Origin: Burkholderia puraquae
Lineage (GTDB): Bacteria; Pseudomonadota; Gammaproteobacteria; Burkholderiales; Burkholderiaceae
Length of the DNA stretch: 64,000 nt
Assembly (NCBI RefSeq): GCF_002099195.1
Contig: NZ_NBYX01000017.1
Coordinates: 100,739 to 164,738 of the forward strand
Direction of reading: 5' to 3'
Of the stretch, positions 36,496 through 45,257 are shown piece by piece. Both the position numbers and the translations under genes were made by a program. Under the pieces are notes generated by a model that worked only from the letters and a program-made list of their open reading frames with translations, searched no databases and had not been told where the DNA came from. Position 1 is the first letter of the stretch. Each line of letters begins with the position of its first letter.

Positions 36496-37277
36496 GACCG
36501 CACCTCCTGCAGCGCCTGCCGCGTTGCGCGCAACAGCCAGCTGACGTCGGCCGACAGCGTGATCATCCGGTACCCAGCCTCGCGATACCGGCGCGCGGCC
36601 GCCGTATCGCCCGCGAAGATGCCGACCGCGACGCCGGCCTGCCGGCCGGCCGCGAGCACACGCGCCATCGCGGTTTCGACATCCGGGTGACGGATGTCGC
36701 CGAGATGCCCGAGGCTCGCCGCGAGATCGGCCGGGCCGACGAACAGGCAGTCGACGCCCGGCAGCGCCGCAATCCGCTCGACTTCGTCGACGCCACGCGC
36801 CGATTCGATCTGCACGATCACCGCGACCTGTGCGTTCGCCGTCTGCACGTAATCGCGGCGCATCCCGAACGCCGCTGCGCGTACCATGCCCGCGACGCCG
36901 CGCAGCCCGTCCGGCGATTCAGGCGACGGATAGCGCGTCAGCCGCACCGCGTGCGCGGCGTCGTCGAGCGTCTCGATACATGGAAACATCAGCGTGCGCG
37001 CACCCGCATCGAGCGCACGCTTCACGAGCCACGGCTCGCGCGCCGGCACGCGCACGACGGGTTCGGTCGGCAGGTGCGCGGCGGCGATCGCGCGCAGCTG
37101 CGATGCCACATCGCGACTGTCGTTCGGCGCGTGCTCCATGTCGATGCAGAGCCAGTCATAGCCGGCATGCGCGAGCGCTTCCGCGGCCGAGTCGCTGCCG
37201 AGCGACAGCCACAGGCCGTATAGCGGATCGTCGCCGTCGCGCAGGCGTTGTTTGAGGGAATTGGTGAGCGTGCTCAT
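36492..37277 (-). CDS. HpcH/HpaI-family aldolase
   Basis: A 261-aa class II (metal-dependent) aldolase of the HpaI/HpcH/citrate-lyase-beta-like fold, cleaving hydroxy-keto-dioates to pyruvate plus an aldehyde. Typical blocks: YDWLCIDMEHAPND (catalytic His and Asp region), VRVPAREPWLVKRALDAGA (substrate-binding Arg), QIESARGVDEVERIAALPGVDCLFVGPADLAASLG (metal Glu and Asp). GGAGG precedes the ATG at 37277 on the minus strand; the open frame upstream is not homologous. The in vivo substrate is unknown. Confidence 0.88.
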   Translation of the reverse strand: MSTLTNSLKQRLRDGDDPLYGLWLSLGSDSAAEALAHAGYDWLCIDMEHAPNDSRDVASQLRAIAAAHLPTEPVVRVPAREPWLVKRALDAGARTLMFPCIETLDDAAHAVRLTRYPSPESPDGLRGVAGMVRAAAFGMRRDYVQTANAQVAVIVQIESARGVDEVERIAALPGVDCLFVGPADLAASLGHLGDIRHPDVETAMARVLAAGRQAGVAVGIFAGDTAAARRYREAGYRMITLSADVSWLLRATRQALQEVRS

Positions 37278-37585
37278 CGATACGGCCTCCTGGACGGAAC
37301 GGCAATCGAACGGGACAAGCAACGGGCGAAGCGGAGCGTGACACGCCGGGCTGCGAAGCACGACGGCACCAGGACCGGGCCCTGGAACGTTGGTCGGCCA
37401 TGAGCGGCCGATCTGACAGCGCCGGCCACGCGTTCGCGCATGGCAGCGTTGTTCGGCGCCACGCAACGATCATAGCGCGGCGTTACGCGGAATGTGGGAA
37501 CGGACGGGAAGCGCGGCGGGACGAGGCCGCGGGGAGCGGCGTCAGGCAGCCCGCGCCGGCCGGCGGGGCTGCCGGGAAGGCGGGA
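37278..37585 (-). other. Intergenic region with que-operon terminator
   Basis: 308 bases between queD and the aldolase gene. A hairpin with arms GGCAGCCC (37545-37552) and GGGCTGCC (37566-37573) lies 13 bases beyond the queD stop and probably terminates the que operon. The remainder, nearer the aldolase, should hold its promoter; I see no other structure. Confidence 0.5.
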
Positions 37586-38038
37586 TCAGCGGCCGGGCTG
37601 GCGCTCGACGTCGGCCCAGCAGTTCGGCGTTTCGTACAGGCGCACGCGCTCGAGCCGCAGGTTCACGCCGTAGTGTGCGTCGTACACGTTCGCGAGGATG
37701 TCGAACGCGATCGCCGCGAGGTTCTCGACGGTCGGGATCCGGTCGATCACGACCGTCTTGTGGTCGGCCATCTGCTCGAGGAACGAGCGCACGACCTCGT
37801 CGCGCGCATAGACCAGGAACGCGTGGTCCCACTTGCCGACCAGGTGCTCCATCGCGAGCGCCTTCACGTCGGCGAAATCCATCACCATGCCGCGGTCGGG
37901 CGCCCCCTCGGTATCGACGAGATCGCCGCGCAGCGTGACTTCGAGCACATAGCGATGGCCATGCAGGTTCCGGCACTGGCTGCGGTGATCGGGAATGCGG
38001 TGGCCCGCGTCGAATTCGAGTTTTCGGGTAATCAGCAC
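37586..38038 (-). CDS. queD: 6-carboxy-5,6,7,8-tetrahydropterin synthase
   Basis: A 150-aa T-fold enzyme converting dihydroneopterin triphosphate to 6-carboxytetrahydropterin in the queuosine pathway. Zinc ligands H13 (AGHRI), H26 and H28 (NLHGHRY) and catalytic C22 (QCRN) are visible, with the second active-site block DHAFLVYARDE. It is third in queC-queE-queD, 18 bases after queE. Confidence 0.95.
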   Translation of the reverse strand: MLITRKLEFDAGHRIPDHRSQCRNLHGHRYVLEVTLRGDLVDTEGAPDRGMVMDFADVKALAMEHLVGKWDHAFLVYARDEVVRSFLEQMADHKTVVIDRIPTVENLAAIAFDILANVYDAHYGVNLRLERVRLYETPNCWADVERQPGR

Positions 38039-38056
38039 GATGTCAAAAGCCGGGGC

Positions 38057-38689
38057 TCAGGGAATGTTCAGATATTTGTGGGTCTGCATCGACAGCCGCC
38101 ACTGCGGATGTCGCTTGCACCAGTCGATCGCGAGCTTCGTATTGAGGTCGCGCGACGGGCCGTCCATCGGCTGGACGAGGAAATACTCGAAGTCGAGCTT
38201 CGCGTAGTCGGCCAGCCGCTGGTTGTCCTGCGGGATCACGACCTTCAGCTCGTTGCCCTTCGTGACGACGAGCGGCGCATCGGCCTTCGGGCTCACGCAA
38301 ATCCAGTCGATCGATTCCAGCACCGGCAGCGAGCCGTTGGTCTCGATCGCGATCTCGAAGCCGGCCGCGTGCAGCGCGTCGACGAGCGGCTGGTCGAGCT
38401 GCAGCATCGGCTCGCCGCCCGTGCAGACGACGAAGCGGTGCGCCTCGCCCTCCGGCCACAGGCCAGCGATCGTCGCGACGAGCGCTTCGGCGTCCTTGAA
38501 CTTGCCGCCATTCTCGCCGTCGGTGCCGACGAAGTCGGTATCGCAGAAGCGGCACACGGCGTCCGCACGATCCTCTTCGCGGCCCGACCACAGGTTGCAG
38601 CCGGCGAACCGGCAGAACACGGCCGGCCGGCCCGCGTTTGCGCCCTCGCCCTGCAACGTGTAGAAAATTTCCTTGACCGCGTAAGTCAT
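38057..38689 (-). CDS. queE: 7-carboxy-7-deazaguanine synthase (radical SAM)
   Basis: A 210-aa minimal radical-SAM enzyme making 7-carboxy-7-deazaguanine from carboxytetrahydropterin. The cluster Cys are C31, C46 and C49, spaced CX14CX2C instead of the standard CX3CX2C; the same insertion is known from the Burkholderia multivorans QueE structure. VCTGGEPMLQ provides the SAM-binding GGE motif. Length equals the B. multivorans enzyme. It lies between queC and queD. Confidence 0.95.
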   Translation of the reverse strand: MTYAVKEIFYTLQGEGANAGRPAVFCRFAGCNLWSGREEDRADAVCRFCDTDFVGTDGENGGKFKDAEALVATIAGLWPEGEAHRFVVCTGGEPMLQLDQPLVDALHAAGFEIAIETNGSLPVLESIDWICVSPKADAPLVVTKGNELKVVIPQDNQRLADYAKLDFEYFLVQPMDGPSRDLNTKLAIDWCKRHPQWRLSMQTHKYLNIP

Positions 38690-38764
38690 CGTCCTTCGTC
38701 CGGCTCGCGCCGCTCGTTATCGATCAGAATCCGTTATCCATCCAGCGCTGCCGGCGCACCCGCG

Positions 38765-39499
38765 TCACAGCGGCGCTTCGGTCACCCGCTCGCCCTTCAG
38801 GTAGGCCTCGTAGCCCCGCTTGCGCAGCTTGCAGGCCGGGCATTCGCCGCAGCCGAAGCCCCAGTCGTGCAGTTCCGCGCGCTCGCCCACGTAGCACGTG
38901 TGCGTCTCGACGCGGATCAGTTCGACGAGCGCTTCGCCGCCGAGCTGTTCGGCGAGCTGCCAGGTTTGCGCCTTGTCGAGCCACATCAGCGGCGTCTCGA
39001 GCACGATACGCGTGTCCATCCCGAGGTTCAGCGCGACCTGCAGCGCCTTCATCGTGTCGTCGCGGCAGTCGGGGTAGCCCGAGAAATCGGTCTCGCACAT
39101 CCCGCCGACCAGCACGCGCAGCCCGCGGCGATAGGCGATCGCCGCGGCGATCGTCATGAACATCAGGTTGCGGCCCGGCACGAACGTGTTCGGCAGGCCG
39201 TTCGCCGCCGTCTCGATCTCGATCGTGCGCGTCATCGCGGTATCGCTGATCGCGCCGAGCACCGTCAGGTCGATCATGTGATCGTCGCCGAGCCGGTCCG
39301 ACCATGCGGAAAACTCGCGCTTCAGCGCTTCGCGCACGCCTTCGCGACATTCGAGCTCGACGCGGTGGCGCTGGCCATAATCGAAGCCGAGCGTCTCGAC
39401 TGTCTGGTAGCGTTCGAGGGCCCATGCCACGCACGTGGCCGAGTCCTGCCCGCCGGAAAACAACACGAGCGCGCCGTCTTTAGCGTCTGTCCGAATCAC
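38765..39499 (-). CDS. queC: 7-cyano-7-deazaguanine (preQ0) synthase
   Basis: A 244-aa ATP-dependent enzyme turning 7-carboxy-7-deazaguanine into preQ0. PP-loop LFSGGQDSATC (residues 13-23) and the zinc-binding FGCGECPACKLRKRG near the C-terminus are clear. The start is taken as GTG at 39499 (reading MIRTDAKDGA), which gives the usual length; the frame stays open upstream but is Arg/Pro-rich and unlike the family. First gene of the que operon. Confidence 0.94.
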   Translation of the reverse strand: MIRTDAKDGALVLFSGGQDSATCVAWALERYQTVETLGFDYGQRHRVELECREGVREALKREFSAWSDRLGDDHMIDLTVLGAISDTAMTRTIEIETAANGLPNTFVPGRNLMFMTIAAAIAYRRGLRVLVGGMCETDFSGYPDCRDDTMKALQVALNLGMDTRIVLETPLMWLDKAQTWQLAEQLGGEALVELIRVETHTCYVGERAELHDWGFGCGECPACKLRKRGYEAYLKGERVTEAPL

Positions 39500-39807
39500 C
39501 GTGATACTCCGTGAATGTGTAGGCTCGCGTCGCGCTGCGCCCCGGGGCCGGCTGCCGCCGGGCGGCCCGACGCGTGCCGGCCTGGGCCGGCTCGACCAGT
39601 ATAGGCAGCGCAATCGGCCGCGAACGCGGCGGAGCGCTTATACCGCCCATCGCGCGGCATCGTTGCCGCGCGCCACGGCGGCACCACGCTGGCAGCCTGC
39701 CGTGCGCATGAAGCGATGCGCTAAGTCATTGAGCGGACACGGATTTTATCATGCCCTCACGAATGCCGCCGGGCACGCGCCCATGACGCAAACCTCACCA
39801 CAAACGA
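39500..39807 (-). promoter_or_regulatory. queC upstream region
   Basis: 308 bases without a gene. A TATACT on the minus strand (39603-39598) is a candidate queC -10 box, about 100 bases before the start; its -35 is weak. I looked for a preQ1 riboswitch in the leader and did not find one. Confidence 0.4.
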
Positions 39808-39841
39808 AAAACCCCAAGAACCTTCCGATTCTTGGGGTTTT
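39808..39841 (-). terminator. Terminator of tRNA-Phe
   Basis: Perfect 13-bp stem, AAAACCCCAAGAA (39808-39820) with TTCTTGGGGTTTT (39829-39841), 5 bases beyond the tRNA 3' end on the minus strand; it ends in a T run in that direction. Confidence 0.9.
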
Positions 39842-39846
39842 AATTC

Positions 39847-39922
39847 TGGTGGCCTGGGACGGAATCGAACCATCGACACGCGGATTTTCAATCCGCTGCT
39901 CTACCAACTGAGCTACCGGGCC
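39847..39922 (-). tRNA. tRNA-Phe (anticodon GAA)
   Basis: A 76-base cloverleaf on the minus strand with encoded CCA. Anticodon loop TTGAAAA gives GAA. D-arm GCTC/GAGC, anticodon stem GCGGA/TCCGC and T-arm GATGG/CCGTC are intact. The acceptor arm GGCCCGG pairs with CCAGGCC except for a C-A mismatch at position 5:68. A terminator follows at once. Confidence 0.95.
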
Positions 39923-39983
39923 AACGAAGAAGAGAAAGTATATCCACCCTTCGTTACTTGATCAAGTGTTTTCGCAAAATATT

Positions 39984-40685
39984 TTATACGGCGCCTTCGG
40001 GCGGCTTCTTGCCGAGCTCGACACCGAGCTGCTTGAGCTTGCGATACAGGTGCGTGCGCTCGAGGCCCGTCTTCTCCGCGACGCGCGTCATGCTGCCGTT
40101 TTCGCGCGCGAGGTGATACTCGAAGTACGCCCGTTCGAACGCATCGCGCGCTTCGCGCAACGGGATGTCGAACGGGATCGCGGCCGTCTGGCCCGCGAGG
40201 CCGAGTGCCGAAGCCATGTCGTCGCCGAGCGTCGGCAGCGCGGCTGCGGACGCGACTGCCGCGGGCCCCGCCGCCTGCCCTGCGCCGGCCTTCGCTGCCG
40301 CGTTCGCGGACACCGGCGCCGCGCCGCGTGCGAGACCGTGCTCGACGGACTTCAGCAGCTTCTGCAGTGCGATGGGCTTCTCGAGGAAATCGAGTGCGCC
40401 GATCTTCGTCGCCTCGACGGCCGTATCGATCGTCGCGTGCCCGGACATCATGATCACGGGCATCGTCAGCAGCCCCTGCGCCGCCCACTCCTTGAGCAAC
40501 GTCACGCCGTCGGTATCGGGCATCCAGATATCGAGCAGCACGAGATCGGGCGCCTGATTCAACCGGTATTCCCGCGCGGCCTGCGCGTTCTCCGCTGCCT
40601 CGACGACATGTCCTTCATCGCTGAGGATCTCCGAGAGCAATTCCCGGATGCCCATTTCATCATCTACCACCAGGATGGTTGCCAT
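39984..40685 (-). CDS. ntrX: NtrX-like response regulator without AAA+ domain
   Basis: A 233-aa regulator. Receiver domain 1-120: VVDDE, D52 in VLLDIWMP, K104-region FLEKPI. Residues about 120-165 are an Ala-rich linker, and the C-terminus is a Fis-type HTH (RVAEKTGLERTHLYRKLKQLGVEL). The receiver and HTH resemble NtrX, but the sigma-54 AAA+ ATPase domain of canonical NtrX is absent, so it cannot activate sigma-54 promoters in the normal way. It starts at the base after the stop of the kinase gene and is its obvious partner. The symbol is by similarity only. Confidence 0.85.
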   Translation of the reverse strand: MATILVVDDEMGIRELLSEILSDEGHVVEAAENAQAAREYRLNQAPDLVLLDIWMPDTDGVTLLKEWAAQGLLTMPVIMMSGHATIDTAVEATKIGALDFLEKPIALQKLLKSVEHGLARGAAPVSANAAAKAGAGQAAGPAAVASAAALPTLGDDMASALGLAGQTAAIPFDIPLREARDAFERAYFEYHLARENGSMTRVAEKTGLERTHLYRKLKQLGVELGKKPPEGAV

Positions 40686-43100
40686 TTACGCTGCCTTTGT
40701 CTGCTCACTTGCTTTTGTCTTGGCGGGAGCCGTCCCGTCCTGCACGCCCGATTCGGCGCCTGGCGCATCGCTCGCCATCTGCAGGAACAGGATCGACACC
40801 TGCGCACCCTCGACGGTCTCGCCGTGCATGCGATTGCGCAGATCGATCCGCGCACCGTGCTCATCGACGATTTTCTTGACCGTGGCCAACCCCAGCCCCG
40901 TGCCCTTCGCCTTCGTCGTCACATAAGGCTCGAACGCGCGGGTCAGGATGCGCGCCGGAAAACCGGGCCCGTTGTCGGACACGGTAAGACGTACCGCGAC
41001 GCGCGTTTTGCCCTCGGCGTCGGGATCGCCATATTCTACTGTCTTGGTTTCGATCAACACACGCGGATGCGCTGACTCCGCGACCGAATCCTGCGCATTC
41101 TGCAGCAGGTTGTGAATCACCTGGCGCAGTTGCGTCGCGTCACCGCGTATCACCGGCAGCGACGGCGCGAGCTCGGCGACGATCGCGCTCTTGCCTTCGC
41201 CCACCCCATACAGCCCGAGCACCTCGCTCGCCAGTTCGTTCAACTGCAGGTTCGCGAGCACCGCCGGCGGCGTGCGCGCGTATTCGCGGAAATCGTCGAC
41301 CATCCGCTTCATCGCGGCCACCTGATTGACGATCATCGTCGCGCCACGCTTGAGCACGTCGGCGTCGGACGGCGCGAGCTTGTCGGACAGCTTCATCTGC
41401 AGCCGCTCCGCCGACAGCTGAATCGGCGTCAGCGGATTCTTGATCTCGTGCGCGAGCCGGCGCGCGACCTCGCCCCACGCGACCGAACGCTGCGCGGAAA
41501 TCACGTCGGAGATGTCGTCGAACACGACAACATAACCGGACGTCTGCGGATCGTCGGCCTGCCCCTCGACCGTCGACACGAGGCGCGTGCCGCGCACGAG
41601 CAAAGTCAGCGGATCGGCTTCGCCCGGCACCTCGATCGCGAACTGCTGCTGCCAGTGGCCACGATCGCCGCGGCCGCCGTCGGACGCGGCCTCACGATCG
41701 GCGAACGCCTTGCGCACCATCGCGCCGAACCCGGCGGCCACGCCGATCTGGTCGAGCGTCGTGCCGATCAGCGCGTTGAACGGCTGCCGGAAGATCCGCT
41801 CGGCGCCGCGATTGGCCGTCGTCAGCCGGAACTGGCGGTCGAGCACGAACACGCCGGCCGTCAGGTTCGCGAGGATGCTCTCGAGATACGTCTTCGAATG
41901 CTCGAGCGCGACGCGGTTCTTCTCGACCGCGAGCCGCGCCTCGGACAACTGGCGCGTCATCGCATTGAACGACTGCGTGAGGAAGCCGAGCTCGTCGCGC
42001 GTCTTGATCTCGCGCTTCGGCGTGTAGTCGCCTTCCGTGACTTCCTTCGTGCCCTGCGCGAGCAGGAACAGCGGCCGTGCGAGCTGCTGGCCGAGCGCAA
42101 GCGCGAGCATCATCGCAATGAAGGTCGCAAGGAACAGCGCGAGCGTCAGCGTGCCGATGTACATCTTGCGCAGCCCCGTGCGGCCGAGCGACTTTTCCTG
42201 GTACTCGCGATACGCGCGCTGCACGGCGTCCGCGTTGTGGGCAAGCGTGGGCGGCACCGGCTGCGTGAGCTGCAGGAAGCGTTCCGCCGGCTGCAGCAGC
42301 GACGTCGTTGCATCGGGGATCGGCCGCACAACGCGCAACCTCAGCGCGCCCTTCGCGCCGTGTGCGCGCGGGTCGCCGTCGACCTCGCCTTCGATCGCCG
42401 CGTACGCGCCGTGTTCGCGCGCCTGGTTCAGAATCAGCGGCGTCGGCAAGTCGTCCGGAATCAGCGCGGCGAAATTGCCCGACGCCTGCGCGACGATGTG
42501 CAGGTCGGGGGCCGCACCCGAGCCGCCACGGCTCGGCTCGATGATCGTCGCGTCCTGCACGCCGAACTGGTCGCGCAGCCGCAGCAGCGTGAGCGTCGTG
42601 CCGTTCGTGTTCGCATCGACGCTCGCGAGCTGGTCGGACATCAGCCGCGCCTTCGTCTGCAGATCGGACAGCGAAGCATCGAGCATCCCGCGGCCGAGGT
42701 TCAGGCCGGCCGTCAGCGCCGTCTCGACGTTCACGTCGAACCACGACTCGATGCTGCGCGACACGAACTGGTACGACACGATGTAGATGATCCCGCCCGG
42801 CACCACGCCGACGAGCGCGAAGAACACCGCGAGCTTCGCGAGCAGCCGCGTACCGAACTTGCCCTTCCTCAGGCGCACGACGATCATCCCGATCAGCCCG
42901 AGCACCACCAGCAGGAACACGAGTGCGACGACGATGTTCGTCGCGTACAGCCACGAATAGTAGCGGTCGAAGAATTCGGTATTCGCGCTCGCGGCCGCGA
43001 GCAGCACGAGCAGCAGCAGCGCAGTGAGCGCGACGGTCGAAACGATCACGCGAATGAGGAGGCTCTTCCCGCTGGCCGCGCGGCGCACTTTATTTAGCAC
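40686..43100 (-). CDS. ntrY: NtrY-like membrane sensor histidine kinase
   Basis: An 804-aa sensor kinase: two to three N-terminal membrane segments (residues about 15-110), a periplasmic stretch, another membrane segment near 310-335, a HAMP domain (LARPLFLLAQGTKEVTEGDY), a PAS domain (about 395-520, LTAGVFVLDRQFRLTTANRGAERI), the H-box RLAHEIKNPLTPIQLSAERL, and an ATPase domain (HNLLQNAQDS, DNGPGFP, TKAKGTGLGLATVKKI). Domain order matches NtrY. It overlaps the DUF4390 gene by 11 bases and abuts the ntrX-like gene. Confidence 0.92.
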   Translation of the reverse strand: MLNKVRRAASGKSLLIRVIVSTVALTALLLLVLLAAASANTEFFDRYYSWLYATNIVVALVFLLVVLGLIGMIVVRLRKGKFGTRLLAKLAVFFALVGVVPGGIIYIVSYQFVSRSIESWFDVNVETALTAGLNLGRGMLDASLSDLQTKARLMSDQLASVDANTNGTTLTLLRLRDQFGVQDATIIEPSRGGSGAAPDLHIVAQASGNFAALIPDDLPTPLILNQAREHGAYAAIEGEVDGDPRAHGAKGALRLRVVRPIPDATTSLLQPAERFLQLTQPVPPTLAHNADAVQRAYREYQEKSLGRTGLRKMYIGTLTLALFLATFIAMMLALALGQQLARPLFLLAQGTKEVTEGDYTPKREIKTRDELGFLTQSFNAMTRQLSEARLAVEKNRVALEHSKTYLESILANLTAGVFVLDRQFRLTTANRGAERIFRQPFNALIGTTLDQIGVAAGFGAMVRKAFADREAASDGGRGDRGHWQQQFAIEVPGEADPLTLLVRGTRLVSTVEGQADDPQTSGYVVVFDDISDVISAQRSVAWGEVARRLAHEIKNPLTPIQLSAERLQMKLSDKLAPSDADVLKRGATMIVNQVAAMKRMVDDFREYARTPPAVLANLQLNELASEVLGLYGVGEGKSAIVAELAPSLPVIRGDATQLRQVIHNLLQNAQDSVAESAHPRVLIETKTVEYGDPDAEGKTRVAVRLTVSDNGPGFPARILTRAFEPYVTTKAKGTGLGLATVKKIVDEHGARIDLRNRMHGETVEGAQVSILFLQMASDAPGAESGVQDGTAPAKTKASEQTKAA

Positions 43101-43680
43101 GTTCGGTCACCGTGAAGTTGAAGCGCTTCCAGTCCGACCCGAGCGTCCAGTCGCGATTGTTCACGGCGTCGACCTGGAACGGCTTCGGCATCAGCGCCGT
43201 ATCGAGCTGCATCCGCACCGATGCCGTGTAGGTTTCGCCCGGGCGCACCTGGTTGCGGTCGATCACGTGCCACGACGTGATGTGCCTGACGACCGCGAGC
43301 GCGTCCTTCAGCGACGGGAAGCCGAGCTGCAGGCCGCCCGTCGACACGCGATACTCGCGCGTGAGCGGCTGGAACGACAGGCGGATCGTCTGCGTCACCG
43401 CCACCGGCTGCTCGTCGAACCAGTACCAGCGCGCACGGCTCAACTCGAAATCGGTCGTGAAATAAAGCGGGATGCCCTTGTTGACGGCATCCTCGAGGTT
43501 CGGGTTCAGCTCGAAATCGAAGCGGGCATCGAGGGCCCAGCCGCTTCCGTCGGCCTGGAGCGACGCGCGCTGCACGGCAATCGACTCGGCATGCGCCGGC
43601 CGGACGACGGCCAGGCACAGCGTCAACGCGACCATCAGGACGGCCGCGAGCCGAAGTGGAAAAAGGTGTTTGATCGTCAC
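43090..43680 (-). CDS. DUF4390 periplasmic protein
   Basis: A 196-aa protein with a signal peptide (residues 1-31, ending PAHAES) and a DUF4390-type beta-rich domain (FELNPNLEDAVNKGIPLYF, RWYWFDEQPV, LSFQPLTREYRVS). Function is unknown. It overlaps rsmB by 4 bases at its start and the NtrY-like gene by 11 bases at its end. This conserved placement hints that it could modulate the kinase's periplasmic domain, which is inference only. Confidence 0.85.
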   Translation of the reverse strand: MTIKHLFPLRLAAVLMVALTLCLAVVRPAHAESIAVQRASLQADGSGWALDARFDFELNPNLEDAVNKGIPLYFTTDFELSRARWYWFDEQPVAVTQTIRLSFQPLTREYRVSTGGLQLGFPSLKDALAVVRHITSWHVIDRNQVRPGETYTASVRMQLDTALMPKPFQVDAVNNRDWTLGSDWKRFNFTVTERAK

Positions 43681-45068
43681 CGTTTCTGAAACCGCGCGTA
43701 GAAAAATCCGTCGTGATCGGTGTTCTGGTCGAGTGCGCCGGCTGCCGCCCCTCCCTGCACTCCGCCCGGCAGCAGCTGGCCGGGGGCGTCCAATCGTACC
43801 GCATCTTCACAGGCCGCTTCAAACCAGCGGGCTTGCAATTCGCCTTCTTCGGGGAAGACCGAACAGGTCACGTAAAGCAGTTCGCCGCCCGGCTTCACGA
43901 GCGGCCACAACGCCGACAGGATGCGGCGCTGTTCCGAGACGAGCGCCGGGATGTCGGCCTCGCGGCGCAGCCAGCGAATGTCGGGGTGCCGGCGCACGAT
44001 GCCGGACGCCGAGCACGGCACGTCGGCCAGGATACGATCGAACGGGCGCCCGTCGTACCACGCGTCGGGCGCGCCTGCATCGCCGACGCGCACGTCCGCT
44101 TCGAGCGACAGCCGCACGAGGTTCTCGCCGATCCGTGCCGCGCGCGCGGCGTCGCTTTCCAGCGCGACGACTTCCGCATCGGCGAGTTCGAGAATATGGC
44201 CGGTCTTGCCGCCGGGCGCCGCGCACGCATCGAGCACGCGCATGCCGTCACGTGCGCCGAGCCATTCGGCCGCGAGCTGCGCACCCGCGTCCTGCACCGA
44301 CACGACGCCGTCGGCAAACCCCGGAATGCGATCGACCGGCAGTGCCGACGCGAGCCGCACCGCATGCCGGCCGATCACGGTCGCTTCGATTCCGCTCGCC
44401 CGCAGCGTATCGAGATACGCGTCGACGCTCGCGCGGCGCGCATTCACGCGCAGCGTCAGCGGCCCCTGGCGCTCGCCGGCCGCGAGGATCGCCTGCCATG
44501 CGTCAGGCCATGCGCGCTTCACCGAATCGACCCACCACGCGCGGTAGTTCCAGCGCGCGACGACATCGTCCTGCAGCGCCGCGACAAGCGCGTCGCGCTC
44601 GCGCAGGAAACGGCGCAGCACCGCGTTGACCATCCCCTTCGCGAACGCGCATTCGCGGCGGGCGCCGATCACGGTCACGGCCTGGTCGACTACCGTGAAC
44701 GGCGAATACGCGGCGGCGTCCGCCGGGTCGAGCAGCAGCGCGAACGCACCGGCAAGTACCGCGTGCACGTGCGCGGACGGTGCCTTGCTGACGAGCCGGC
44801 CGATCAGCCAGTCTGCGCTGCCGAGGCGGCGCATCGTCCGGTACGCGACGTCCTGCGTCGCCCCGCGCGCGAGTGCCTGCGTACCGGACGCCATCTGCGC
44901 GAATACCGCCGAGAGTGCCGCCGGCAGCGCGGTGCCGCGCCGCACTGCAGCGACCGCCTGCGCAGCCGCGTCGAGTGCGAAGCCGAGCGAATCGGGCGCG
45001 AGATGCAGCGCGGACAGGCGCGCCGGGCGGCCGGAAGAAGACGGAGCGGTAGAACGGGTTCGTGTCAT
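43677..45068 (-). CDS. rsmB: 16S rRNA (cytosine-967-C5)-methyltransferase
   Basis: A 463-aa SAM-dependent RNA methyltransferase with an N-terminal NusB-like domain (about 30-180) and a C-terminal Rossmann domain. Motifs: VLDACAAPGGKTGHILEL (SAM binding), DVPCSASGIVRRHPDIRW with the base-releasing Cys and VTCSVFPEEGE with the nucleophilic Cys. The ATG at 45068 (MTRTRSTAPS) begins the conserved part; 30 further in-frame codons upstream look non-coding and run into the hairpin region. The next gene overlaps its stop by 4 bases. Confidence 0.93.
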   Translation of the reverse strand: MTRTRSTAPSSSGRPARLSALHLAPDSLGFALDAAAQAVAAVRRGTALPAALSAVFAQMASGTQALARGATQDVAYRTMRRLGSADWLIGRLVSKAPSAHVHAVLAGAFALLLDPADAAAYSPFTVVDQAVTVIGARRECAFAKGMVNAVLRRFLRERDALVAALQDDVVARWNYRAWWVDSVKRAWPDAWQAILAAGERQGPLTLRVNARRASVDAYLDTLRASGIEATVIGRHAVRLASALPVDRIPGFADGVVSVQDAGAQLAAEWLGARDGMRVLDACAAPGGKTGHILELADAEVVALESDAARAARIGENLVRLSLEADVRVGDAGAPDAWYDGRPFDRILADVPCSASGIVRRHPDIRWLRREADIPALVSEQRRILSALWPLVKPGGELLYVTCSVFPEEGELQARWFEAACEDAVRLDAPGQLLPGGVQGGAAAGALDQNTDHDGFFYARFQKR

Positions 45069-45216
45069 CGGAGCAAATTCGGCAAACAGGCACAGCAAAC
45101 AAATGCGGCAAACGGCGGGATCGCGGCGCTCGCTTCGCCCCTGCGATCCCAAACCGGGCATTGTAGCGTGCGACGCCGCAGCCCCTTTGGCCCCTTTACG
45201 GCGCGCGCAAATGAAA

Positions 45217-45244
45217 CACCCCGCAGCGCGAAGCGTGCGGGGTG
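45217..45244 (-). terminator. Hairpin between htpX and rsmB
   Basis: CACCCCGCA (45217-45225) pairs with TGCGGGGTG (45236-45244), extended inward by CGC/GCG with a GAA loop and one bulged G. Second of two strong structures after the htpX stop on the minus strand. Confidence 0.75.
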
Positions 45245-45257
45245 GCGTGGCAGCCCC

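Noticed and set aside
39500..39807. Searched for a preQ1 riboswitch upstream of queC
   Set aside because: No preQ1-I or preQ1-II type core could be recognised; only a -10-like box was seen.
39847..39922. tRNA-Phe and tRNA-Lys considered as integration sites of an island
   Set aside because: No integrase gene or repeated copy of either tRNA 3' end is visible in the window, and flanking genes are housekeeping.
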